A DNA stretch of 64,000 nt from Marinobacter denitrificans. Lineage in GTDB: Bacteria; Pseudomonadota; Gammaproteobacteria; Pseudomonadales; Oleiphilaceae. A program made the translations under genes and the position numbers. This document shows, one piece after another, positions 48,293 to 55,965 of this stretch. Position 1 is the stretch's first letter. Each line of letters begins with the position of its first letter. The stretch lies in the NCBI RefSeq assembly GCF_008795955.1, contig NZ_VMHN01000001.1, positions 310,001 to 374,000 on the forward strand. The letters are read 5' to 3'. The notes under the pieces are model-generated. The model searched no databases. It saw only the letters and a list, made by a program, of their open reading frames with translations, and was not told the origin of the DNA.

Positions 48293-50287
48293 ATGTTGAA
48301 AAAGCTCCTCATAGCAAACCGAGGCGAAATCGCAGTCAGAGTTATTAAAACGGCGAAGTCACTTGGGTATCGGACCGTGGCGGTGTATTCGGAAGCAGAC
48401 GCCAAGGCACTCCATGTGGAAACGGCCGATGAGGCGGTGTGTATCGGTCCGGCTCAGGTGTCGGCTTCGTATCTGAAAGGTGAAGCGATTATTGACGCGG
48501 CGATCAGGACCGGGGCGGATTGTTTGCATCCGGGGTATGGGTTCCTGTCGGAAAATTCCGGGTTTGCCAGGGCCTGTAAAGACGCCGGGCTGGTGTTTGT
48601 AGGGCCGCCGGAGGCCGCCATTGAGCTGATGGGCAGCAAGCGACGGTCAAAGATTGCCATGCTGGAAGCAGGTGTGCCTGTGGTGCCGGGTTTTGAAGGG
48701 GATAACGCCAGCGATGAAGAGCTCATCAAGGCCGCCAAGAATATCGGCTACCCGCTGATGATCAAGGCCTCCGCCGGTGGCGGTGGCCGTGGCATGCGAC
48801 TGGTGGAGACGGAAGAAGAGCTGGCCGACAATATCCAGCGCGCCCGTTCAGAGGCCAAACAAGCCTTTGGGGATGGCGAGCTTATTCTGGAGAAGGCGGT
48901 TATCGAACCTCGCCATATCGAGATCCAGGTGTTTGCTGACAACCACGGTAATGCGATTTACCTCGGCGAACGGGATTGTTCGGTTCAGCGGCGCCACCAG
49001 AAAGTGGTCGAAGAAGCGCCCTCGCCTTTCGTCACCCCGGAATTACGGGAGGCCATGGGAGAAGCGGCCGTAAAGGCAGCGTTGGCTTGTGGTTACGAAG
49101 GCGCCGGCACGGTTGAGTTCCTGGTAGACAAAGACCGGAATTTCTACTTCCTGGAAATGAACACCCGCCTGCAGGTAGAGCACCCGGTAACCGAGCTGAT
49201 CACCGGGCAGGATCTGGTGGCCTGGCAGCTTGCCGTGGCCGAGGGCCTGCCCCTGCCGCTGGCGCAGAATGAAATACAGCTGAATGGCCATGCCATCGAG
49301 GTGCGACTCTACGCCGAAGATCCGGCCAACGGCTTTACGCCGCAAACGGGGCCCCTGCACCAGTTCCGCCCGGCAGAGGGCGAAGGCCTGAGGTTCGATA
49401 CCGGCGTTCGCTCCGGCGACTCGGTCACGCCCCACTACGACCCCATGCTGGCCAAGGTAATTGCCTGGGGCGAGAACCGCAACGAGGCCCGGCGCCGGCT
49501 GCTTAGGGCCCTGGAAGAGACCACCGTGTTCGGCGTCACCACCAATCGTTATTTCCTCAGCCGGATTATCGGCAACGACACCTTTGGCGCCGGCGAGGCC
49601 ACCACGGCCTTCCTGCAACAGGCTTTCCGGGACGACCCGTCGATGGCCCCGGAGGACATCAGCCTTCGCGAACTGGCATTGGCCGCCTGTGTATTCAGCC
49701 ATGGCAATTCAGGCCCCGGTGCGGCTCCTCACAACGTGAATACTTCCTGGAGTAATGCGCCTGCCACAGTCACGCCCATGAAGCTGGAAACTGGCAACAA
49801 AACCCTGGAACTGCTGGTGCGACGCACGGGTAATCACTTCACCGTTACCCGGGGTGAGGACCAGTACGAGCTCGACCTTGAAAGCATGGGCGCTGGCCTG
49901 TTATGCATTATCGACAAGGGCATTCGTCAACAATGCCAATATCACCGCCGGGGCGATCACCTATATTTGCAGGCGTCCGGGCAGGCAGTGGCACTGCATG
50001 ACGTCACCCACCAGCCGGCCAGCGGGTCTGCTGCCAGCGGCAGTGGCCGTATAAAGGCCACCATGGATGGCGCCATTATCGATGTTCTGGTCCAGGCTGG
50101 TCAGGCCGTCAAACAGGGCGATACCCTGGTGATTCTGGAGGCCATGAAGATGGAGCATCCGGTAAAGGCAGACCGCGATGGCACCGTGGGTGAGGTACTT
50201 GCCGCCAAAGGCGACCAGGTAAAACGAAGTCAGTTACTGGTAGACATTACTGCCGGAGAAGCTACTCCTGAGGAAGCCGGACAATGA
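48293..50287 (+). CDS. atuF: Geranyl-CoA carboxylase biotin-carrying subunit AtuF
   Basis: AtuF carboxylates its own biotin with ATP and bicarbonate and passes CO2 to AtuC. The 664-residue protein has a biotin carboxylase N-domain (LLIANRGEIAVRVIKTAKSLGYRTVAVYSEAD), ATP-grasp with KASAGGGGRGMRLVE and EMNTRLQVEHPVTELITG, a middle linker domain, and a C-terminal biotinyl domain with VILEAMKMEHPV, where K619 carries biotin. Length and domain order match AtuF/MccA subunits. Its stop overlaps the atuG ATG by 4 bp. Confidence 0.93.
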   Translation: MLKKLLIANRGEIAVRVIKTAKSLGYRTVAVYSEADAKALHVETADEAVCIGPAQVSASYLKGEAIIDAAIRTGADCLHPGYGFLSENSGFARACKDAGLVFVGPPEAAIELMGSKRRSKIAMLEAGVPVVPGFEGDNASDEELIKAAKNIGYPLMIKASAGGGGRGMRLVETEEELADNIQRARSEAKQAFGDGELILEKAVIEPRHIEIQVFADNHGNAIYLGERDCSVQRRHQKVVEEAPSPFVTPELREAMGEAAVKAALACGYEGAGTVEFLVDKDRNFYFLEMNTRLQVEHPVTELITGQDLVAWQLAVAEGLPLPLAQNEIQLNGHAIEVRLYAEDPANGFTPQTGPLHQFRPAEGEGLRFDTGVRSGDSVTPHYDPMLAKVIAWGENRNEARRRLLRALEETTVFGVTTNRYFLSRIIGNDTFGAGEATTAFLQQAFRDDPSMAPEDISLRELALAACVFSHGNSGPGAAPHNVNTSWSNAPATVTPMKLETGNKTLELLVRRTGNHFTVTRGEDQYELDLESMGAGLLCIIDKGIRQQCQYHRRGDHLYLQASGQAVALHDVTHQPASGSAASGSGRIKATMDGAIIDVLVQAGQAVKQGDTLVILEAMKMEHPVKADRDGTVGEVLAAKGDQVKRSQLLVDITAGEATPEEAGQ

Positions 50288-51111
50288 GCACAATGAAGAA
50301 CAGAACCGTTTTTATCACCGGTGGCAGCCGGGGCATTGGCCGGGCCATTGCCCTGGCCTGCGCCAGAGAAGGCGCCAATGTGGTGATTGCGGCGAAATCC
50401 GACAAGCCACACCCCAAACTGCCGGGCACGATTCACAGTGTGGCGGACGAAATACGGGACGCCGGAGGCCAGGCACTGCCGCTGGTGCTGGATGTGCGGG
50501 ATGAAAAACTCGTGCACCAGAAGGTGGATGAAGCCGCGAATCATTTTGGCGGCATTGATGCCCTGGTGAACAACGCCGGTGCCATCAAACTGACCGGCGT
50601 GGAAAACCTCAAGGTCAGCCGCTACGACCTGATGCACCAGGTGAATGCCCGTGCGGTGTTCGTGTGCAGCCAGGCGGCGCTGCCCTGGCTGAAGGAGTCG
50701 GACCAGGCCCACATCCTGAGCCTGTCGCCGCCCCTGAACCTGGATACCCGGTGGTTCGCCCAGTACGGGCCCTACACCACCACAAAATACGCCATGACCA
50801 TGCTGAGCATGGGAATGGCCGAAGAATTCCGACGCTATGGCATAGCGGTGAACACGCTCTGGCCCAAAACCCTGATCGCCACCGCCGCCATCGAATTTGA
50901 AGTGGGCGGCCCGCAGATGATGGCTCAGGGCCGCAAACCGGACATCATGGCGGACGCCGCACTGAGCATTCTCAGCCGTCCTGCCGAGAACATGACAGGC
51001 CAATCGGTGATTGACGAAGATGTGCTGAAGGCAGACGGCGTTACCGATTTTGAGCGCTACCGGTATCAGCCAGGCGACAAACCGCTGATGCCTGACCTGT
51101 TTCTGGATTAG
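50284..51111 (+). CDS. atuG: Short-chain dehydrogenase AtuG
   Basis: This is a 275-residue SDR protein of the HSDL2-like branch: ITGGSRGIGRAIALACAREGANVVIAAKSDKPHPKLPGTIHS, LVNNAGAI and PYTTTKYAMTMLSMGMAEEF with an intact YxxxK-like site (YTTTK). AtuG in P. aeruginosa is placed last but one in the cluster; it is thought to act on a pathway alcohol or hydroxyacyl-CoA, without firm assignment. ATGA overlap with atuF indicates coupling. Confidence 0.88.
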   Translation: MSTMKNRTVFITGGSRGIGRAIALACAREGANVVIAAKSDKPHPKLPGTIHSVADEIRDAGGQALPLVLDVRDEKLVHQKVDEAANHFGGIDALVNNAGAIKLTGVENLKVSRYDLMHQVNARAVFVCSQAALPWLKESDQAHILSLSPPLNLDTRWFAQYGPYTTTKYAMTMLSMGMAEEFRRYGIAVNTLWPKTLIATAAIEFEVGGPQMMAQGRKPDIMADAALSILSRPAENMTGQSVIDEDVLKADGVTDFERYRYQPGDKPLMPDLFLD

Positions 51112-51183
51112 CCCCGGCGCCATAGGTTGTCCCGGGGCACAAACCAATAACAACGTTTAACACTGACCCTTACGGATGACCTT

Positions 51184-53013
51184 ATGACCCAGGACAACGT
51201 ATCCCCACGAGATATTGCCCGCAGCCTGCCAGGCATACTCCGGCGCTTCCCGGCGATTGCCCGGGGCTATTACTATTACGCAGTCAGGAACGAGAACAAG
51301 GACCTGACTCTGGGCACCCTGGTAGAGCGCAATGCCAGAAAACATGGCAAGCGCGCGGCCATCCTGTATGAGGACCGCAGCATTACCTGGCAGGAATTCG
51401 ACCAGTGGGCCAACCGCATCGCCGGCTTTCTGAAAGCCGAGGGGCTCAGCAAGGGTGACGCTATTGCCGTGTTCCTGGAAAACCGCCCGGAACTGCTGGC
51501 CGTGGTCGCCGGTGCCGCCAAGATCGGCGTCGCCTGCGCCATGCTTAACACCTCCCAGAAAGGCAAGGTACTTGCACACAGCATCAACCTGATCAGTCCG
51601 AAAATGATCGTTGTGGGCGAAGAACTGGTCGACAGCTTCAATGGTGTCAAGGCCGACATCCGGACCAGCCACCCCAAACCCTTCCTGTTCCTCGCCGATA
51701 CCAACACGGTGAACATCTTCGGCGATGCGCCGGGAGGTTATGTGAACATGGCAGCACAGGTGAGTGCGCACCGCAGCACAGCGCCCCAACCCGCCGACCA
51801 GCCCGTCATGGGTGACACGGCAATTTACCTGTTTACTTCCGGGACCACCGGCCTGCCAAAGGCAGCACCTGGCAGCCACCGCAAGTTCATGAAAGCCTAT
51901 GGAGGCTTCGGCATGATGTCCCTGGACATGAAGCCACACGATGTCCTTTACTGCACCCTGCCCCTCTACCATGGCACCGCCCTGCTGGTGTGCTGGGGCT
52001 CGGTCCTGGCCGGTGGCTCGGCCATCGCCCTGCGCCGGAAATTTTCTGCCAGCGCCTTCTGGGACGACGTCCGATTCTTCAAGGCAACCACCTTCGGCTA
52101 CGTGGGCGAGCTCTGCCGCTACCTGCTCAATCAGCCCCCAAGCGATCAGGACCGTAATCACAACCTCACCAAGATGATCGGCAACGGCCTGCGCCCGTCC
52201 ATCTGGAAGGAGTTCAAGGAGCGCTTTGGTATCCAGACGGTCGCAGAACTTTATGCCTCCAGCGAAGGCAATATCGGCTTCAGCAACTTTTTCAACATGG
52301 ATAACACCGTCGGTTTTTCAACCGCTCCCTACAAGCTGGTGAAGTTCCACGACGGCACCCGGGACCCGATCCGGGACGAAAATGGATTCATGCAGGAAGT
52401 GGAGAAAGGCGAACCTGGCCTGCTAATCGGCGAGATCACCAAGAAGTGGTCGTTCGAGGGCTACACCCAGAAAGATGCCACGGAGAAATCGATCCTGAGG
52501 GATGCCTTCAAAAAAGGAGACCAATGGTTCAACACCGGCGATGTGTTAAAGGAAATCGGCTGCGGACACCTGCAGTTCGTGGACCGCATGGGCGACACCT
52601 TCCGCTGGAAGGGAGAAAACGTGTCCACCACGGAGGTGGAGAACATCATCGACGGCTCCAATATGGTGGAGGAAGCCATTGTCTACGGCGTGGAAATTCC
52701 GGGCACGAACGGCAAGGCGGGGATGGTAACGCTGGTCCCCCATGCCAATGGCGAGGAGTTCGATGTAAACCGCCTGTTCCGGTACCTGAACGACAACCTG
52801 CCATCCTACGCGGTTCCGGTCTTCGTACGGGTTACAAACGCTATCGAGAAAACGGGTACGTTCAAATACCGCAAGGTGGACATCCAGAAAGCTGGTTATT
52901 CCATCGACAAGCCTGGGGAGCAGGTTTATGCGTGGTTGCCTGGGACTGAGGGGTATACCCTGTTGACGCCTGAACTGGTGGCGGAGATTGATTCCGGTGA
53001 TGTCCGGTTCTGA
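51184..53013 (+). CDS. atuH: Acyl-CoA synthetase AtuH (FATP/very-long-chain type)
   Basis: AtuH probably activates citronellate/geranate to the CoA thioester. The 609-residue protein has the AMP-binding signature YLFTSGTTGLPKAAPGSH, TLPLYHGTALLVCWG, ELYASSEGNIGF, FNTGDVLKEIGCGHLQFVDRMGDTFRWKGENVSTTEVENII and the C-terminal catalytic-lysine region KTGTFKYRKVDIQKAGY. This pattern belongs to the FATP/FadD-like very-long-chain group. It lies 72 nt after atuG and is the last gene of the operon. Confidence 0.9.
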   Translation: MTQDNVSPRDIARSLPGILRRFPAIARGYYYYAVRNENKDLTLGTLVERNARKHGKRAAILYEDRSITWQEFDQWANRIAGFLKAEGLSKGDAIAVFLENRPELLAVVAGAAKIGVACAMLNTSQKGKVLAHSINLISPKMIVVGEELVDSFNGVKADIRTSHPKPFLFLADTNTVNIFGDAPGGYVNMAAQVSAHRSTAPQPADQPVMGDTAIYLFTSGTTGLPKAAPGSHRKFMKAYGGFGMMSLDMKPHDVLYCTLPLYHGTALLVCWGSVLAGGSAIALRRKFSASAFWDDVRFFKATTFGYVGELCRYLLNQPPSDQDRNHNLTKMIGNGLRPSIWKEFKERFGIQTVAELYASSEGNIGFSNFFNMDNTVGFSTAPYKLVKFHDGTRDPIRDENGFMQEVEKGEPGLLIGEITKKWSFEGYTQKDATEKSILRDAFKKGDQWFNTGDVLKEIGCGHLQFVDRMGDTFRWKGENVSTTEVENIIDGSNMVEEAIVYGVEIPGTNGKAGMVTLVPHANGEEFDVNRLFRYLNDNLPSYAVPVFVRVTNAIEKTGTFKYRKVDIQKAGYSIDKPGEQVYAWLPGTEGYTLLTPELVAEIDSGDVRF

Positions 53014-53075
53014 GTTTTCTTTGGCTTATGGTGGTGCCTATGGCTCCCGGCCCTAGCCTTTATGGCTTGGTGACT

Positions 53076-53183
53076 GCACCGATGGGAACACCCTCCCAAA
53101 AAACGCTACGAGCACATCCATGTGCGCTTGGGCTCCGCCATCCATGGCTCCGCACATTTTTGGGAGGGTGTTCCCACCGGTGC
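53076..53183 (+). repeat. Variable-arm hairpin element G (type 2, after atuH)
   Basis: Arms 53076-53102 and 53157-53183 pair at 26 of 27 positions. The 54-bp core has two small hairpins: GCACATCCATGTGC and GCCATCCATGGC. It begins 63 bp after the atuH stop. Confidence 0.9.
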
Positions 53184-53236
53184 CGACGAATCATCGGAGA
53201 TATCGCCTGAAGGGCAGAGATATTCCCTAAGTCTGC

Positions 53237-53348
53237 TGGCCGGGGCTGAGGGACCCTCCACAAAATGTCTCCGGCCAGGGATGGCCGGAGTCAAGCGCAC
53301 ATGGATGTGCTCGTAGCGTTTTTGTGGAGGGCCCCTCAGCCCCGGCCA
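53237..53348 (-). repeat. Variable-arm hairpin element H (type 2, downstream of qor)
   Basis: Arms 53237-53265 and 53320-53348 pair at 28 of 29 positions. On the minus strand the 54-bp core has GCACATCCATGTGC, shared with G, and a longer second hairpin CTCCGGCCA-TCCC-TGGCCGGAG whose stem differs from G. Confidence 0.9.
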
Positions 53349-53392
53349 TACTCCAAAACCGGAAGGCTAGGACCACACTCGGAAGCCAGACC

Positions 53393-54373
53393 TCAAGAAC
53401 CAACCTTAAGAACGATCTTCCCGGTAGCTGTGCGCCCGGTCAGCGCCCCGAGAGCCTTCTCGTAATCCTCGAACTCGTAGACCTCGCTGATTCGCGGGTT
53501 GATCTTGCCCTCGGAGAACAGCTTCAGCAGCTCCATCATGTTCTGGGCACTGTTCTGAGGCTCACGCTGGGTGAAGCTGCCCCAGAACACACCGACTACC
53601 GAACAGCCCTTCAGCAGGGTGAGGTTGGCCGGGATTTTCGGGATGTCGCCAGCGGCGAAGCCGATGATCAGGTGGCGGCCGTTCCAGGCCATGGCACGCA
53701 GGGCCTGCTCGGTGAATTCACCGCCGACCGGGTCATAGATAACATCCACGCCCTTGCTGTTGGTCAGCCGCTTGACCGCGTCTTTCAGGGGTTCTTCAGT
53801 GTAGTTGATCAGCTCATCAGCGCCGGCTTCTTTCGCCACAGCCAGCTTCTCGGCCGTGCTTGCCGCTGCAATCACATGGGCGCCCATGGCCTTGCCCAAT
53901 TCCACTGTCGCAAGACCAACGCCACCGCTGGCGCCCAGTACCAGCAGGGTTTCGCCCGGCTGGATGTTGGCACGCTGCTTGAGTGCATAATAGGAAGTGC
54001 CATATACCATGGAGAAAGCCGCCGCTTTCTCATCAGACATGGATTGGGGAATGGGCAGGATGTTCTGTTCGGGAACCACCACCTCCTCGGCAAAAGCACC
54101 ATAACCGGTGAGGCCGGCAACCCGGTCGCCCGGCTTGAAACGGGTGACTTTTTCGCCCACTTCAATCACCTCACCGGACATTTCTCCACCGGGAGAGAAT
54201 GGCATGGTGGGCTTAAGCTGATACTTGCCTTCGATAATCAGGGTATCCGGAAAGTTCAGGCCCGCGGCCTTGACCCGAACTTTGACGCCATGACCTTTGG
54301 CCACGGGGCTGGCAACGTCTTCGATCACCAGTTTGTCCGCAGGGCCGTATTCCTTGCAGAGAATCGCTCTCAT
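53393..54373 (-). CDS. NADPH:quinone oxidoreductase family protein (zinc-independent MDR)
   Basis: The protein (326 residues) is a medium-chain reductase. MRAILCKEYGPADKLVIEDV, LNFPDTLIIEGKYQLKPTMPFSPGGEMSGEV and the Rossmann segment LLVLGASGGVGLATVELGKAMGAHVIAAAS are typical of the quinone oxidoreductase branch; cysteine zinc ligands of alcohol dehydrogenases are absent. It probably reduces quinones or enones with NADPH. It is convergent with atuH, and two palindromes lie upstream (54389-54401 and 54467-54484). Confidence 0.9.
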   Translation of the reverse strand: MRAILCKEYGPADKLVIEDVASPVAKGHGVKVRVKAAGLNFPDTLIIEGKYQLKPTMPFSPGGEMSGEVIEVGEKVTRFKPGDRVAGLTGYGAFAEEVVVPEQNILPIPQSMSDEKAAAFSMVYGTSYYALKQRANIQPGETLLVLGASGGVGLATVELGKAMGAHVIAAASTAEKLAVAKEAGADELINYTEEPLKDAVKRLTNSKGVDVIYDPVGGEFTEQALRAMAWNGRHLIIGFAAGDIPKIPANLTLLKGCSVVGVFWGSFTQREPQNSAQNMMELLKLFSEGKINPRISEVYEFEDYEKALGALTGRTATGKIVLKVGS

Positions 54374-54388
54374 GTTGTGACTCCGTTA

Positions 54389-54401
54389 ATCGACGGTCGA
54401 T
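54389..54401. promoter_or_regulatory. Perfect palindrome just upstream of the quinone oxidoreductase gene
   Basis: ATCGAC-G-GTCGAT lies 16-28 bp upstream of the start codon at 54373, in the 5' leader. It may be an operator or an mRNA hairpin. Confidence 0.35.
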
Positions 54402-54466
54402 AAGGGTGACTGCAGTTGATGGTTATCAACCTAAACAGAGTCGCGTTATGAAGCAAATAAACAAAT

Positions 54467-54484
54467 CTTATCCAATTGAATAAG
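54467..54484. promoter_or_regulatory. Near-perfect 18-bp palindrome in the qor-BLUF gap
   Basis: CTTATCCAATTGAATAAG pairs at 8 of 9 positions per arm. It is 94 bp upstream of the quinone oxidoreductase start and 29 bp downstream of the BLUF stop, in A/T-rich sequence suited to a promoter. An operator for the oxidoreductase gene is the simplest reading. Confidence 0.4.
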
Positions 54485-54512
54485 TCTTGCTTATAGTTTC
54501 TGCAATCAGTTG

Positions 54513-55079
54513 CTAGAGCATGGTGCTTACATAGGCCATAGCGCCTACCAGACCCACAGCAGCCGCTATGAGGCCCACCAGAATACCCTTGGGAATAACA
54601 GATTGTCTGTTTCGGTGGTTACGACCGCCGTCATGGCTCACAACCCGACCGTCCTGGCTGGAGTTCCTGATCAGGGTGATCATTTCTTCACACTGACCGC
54701 GGTTGAACTCGGAGGGACGGAACGCATCCATTCCCTGCTTATCCAGGAACCTGTTTACGTCGGAAGACAGCGGCACGTACTTCATCGACCAGTTGGTAAA
54801 TGTTCGGGCGTCGATTGGCTCCTCCAGAAGCGTAATGATGTTGCGGTGCCGCCCGTCACTGGCGATGCGGTCGTAGAGGTTGCGAACGGCCTTTTCCTCG
54901 CCTTCAAGATACTGGAAAAACTGATCATCGCCATAATAAAGCCCGCCAACGATTTCACTTCTGGCGTTATTTCTACGGGATTCCATCAAGATCCGGGCGA
55001 CGTTGGGTTCAACACCCTTTTCCACAGGTTTGGCCTGGAAAGTGGCTTCACTGGCGTAAGCCAGACGCATCAGGGACAT
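54513..55079 (-). CDS. BLUF-domain blue-light sensor with C-terminal membrane anchor
   Basis: The protein (188 residues) has an N-terminal BLUF domain (about residues 1-95) that should bind FAD: Y8 (RLAYAS), an Asn in RRNNARSEIVGGLYYG (N37/N38), Q56 in QFFQYLEG, and NWSMKY near residue 95. A variable linker follows, and the last 27 residues hold one hydrophobic segment (ILVGLIAAAVGLVGAMAYV), predicting an inner-membrane anchor. Most short BLUF proteins are soluble. No output enzyme is fused, so signalling must go through a partner. It is divergent from the TRIC-family gene. Confidence 0.85.
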   Translation of the reverse strand: MSLMRLAYASEATFQAKPVEKGVEPNVARILMESRRNNARSEIVGGLYYGDDQFFQYLEGEEKAVRNLYDRIASDGRHRNIITLLEEPIDARTFTNWSMKYVPLSSDVNRFLDKQGMDAFRPSEFNRGQCEEMITLIRNSSQDGRVVSHDGGRNHRNRQSVIPKGILVGLIAAAVGLVGAMAYVSTML

Positions 55080-55217
55080 AGTGTTCGCTCCGTACTACAT
55101 TCAACGGTTAAGGTAGCCGAGAGATACGCTTCCAACCTTGAAGATGGATCATAGACATTCGTATACTCCTGCCTCCCGGGCTGACGCCCCTTCCTCGTTG
55201 CTCCCTCAGGGCCTGAC

Positions 55218-55835
55218 ATGTTCGATATTATTTACCTGCTTGAAATGATTGGCGTGGTCGCCTTCGCGATCTCAGGCATGATCGTGGCGAGATCCAAGAA
55301 TATGGATCCGGTGGGTATATTCACGATCGGTTTCGTCACCGCGCTTGGTGGCGGCACCCTGCGGGACCTGATGATGGACAACCATCCGTTGTACTGGATC
55401 AAGCATCAGGAGCAGCCGATTCTGATCCTGGGTATGGCGATCATATTCAGTTACTGGCACCGCGCCGAACGCATCCGCGAATCGCGGATTGTATTCCCCG
55501 ACGCCATCGGCCTGGGCGTTTTCTCCATCCTTGGTGCCCAGCTTGCCCTGGATCTTGGCCACTCATGGTTTGTCGCGTCACTACTGGGCGTGATGACCGG
55601 CACTTTTGGCGGTGCACTGCGCGATACCCTGTGCAATGAGGTGCCATACATTTTCCGTAAGGACCAGGTTTACGCCTCTATCTCCTTTGCAGGTTGCTGG
55701 CTTTACTTCGTCTGCCAGTGGCTGCTGGAGAGTGAGACACTGGCCCTGACTGCCGGCTTACTGTTCATTACCATCACCCGTATGCTGGCCGTGCGCTTTG
55801 ATATTCGCCTGCAGCGGGACAGACATCAGGGTTAA
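55218..55835 (+). CDS. TRIC-family (UPF0126/YadS-like) cation channel
   Basis: This 205-residue membrane protein has two repeats of three helices with a seventh at the end. GGGTLRDL and GGALRDTL are the paired glycine-rich motifs of the prokaryotic TRIC family, which conducts monovalent cations as trimers. The ATG at 55218 follows AGGGCCTGAC. Bases 55836-55965 before the purine permease gene hold no gene. Confidence 0.9.
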   Translation: MFDIIYLLEMIGVVAFAISGMIVARSKNMDPVGIFTIGFVTALGGGTLRDLMMDNHPLYWIKHQEQPILILGMAIIFSYWHRAERIRESRIVFPDAIGLGVFSILGAQLALDLGHSWFVASLLGVMTGTFGGALRDTLCNEVPYIFRKDQVYASISFAGCWLYFVCQWLLESETLALTAGLLFITITRMLAVRFDIRLQRDRHQG

Positions 55836-55965
55836 GCAGGCTGCCAATGTTGAATAGTCCCTTGGCGTTGACGGCTCCAGCCGGTAACATTGCCGTTTTT
55901 TCACGCAACTCCTGAATCAGATTCATTTGATCCCCATTCAGCATCCTGTGAGGCAGTCACCCGTC

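Larger units (their letters stand above)
53014..53392. other. atuH-qor intergenic region with two hairpin elements
   Basis: This 379-bp gap between convergent genes holds elements G (53076-53183) and H (53237-53348) in opposite orientation, 53 bp apart. No T tract follows either stem, so they are not canonical terminators, although a pair of strong hairpins could still end or stabilise the atu mRNA. No gene is supported. Confidence 0.8.

Noticed and set aside
42739..53348. The hairpin elements as a CRISPR array or as simple Rho-independent terminators
   Set aside because: They are not tandem, have inverted and not direct repeats, lie between genes of one operon, and lack U tracts after the stems.
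42739..53348. The hairpin elements as ordinary MITEs or insertion-sequence remnants
   Set aside because: Terminal sequences differ completely between copies and I saw no constant target-site duplication; a transposase needs constant ends.
53324..54403. Plus-strand ORF of 359 codons covering the quinone oxidoreductase gene
   Set aside because: It begins inside hairpin element H and is the complement of a clear reductase gene.
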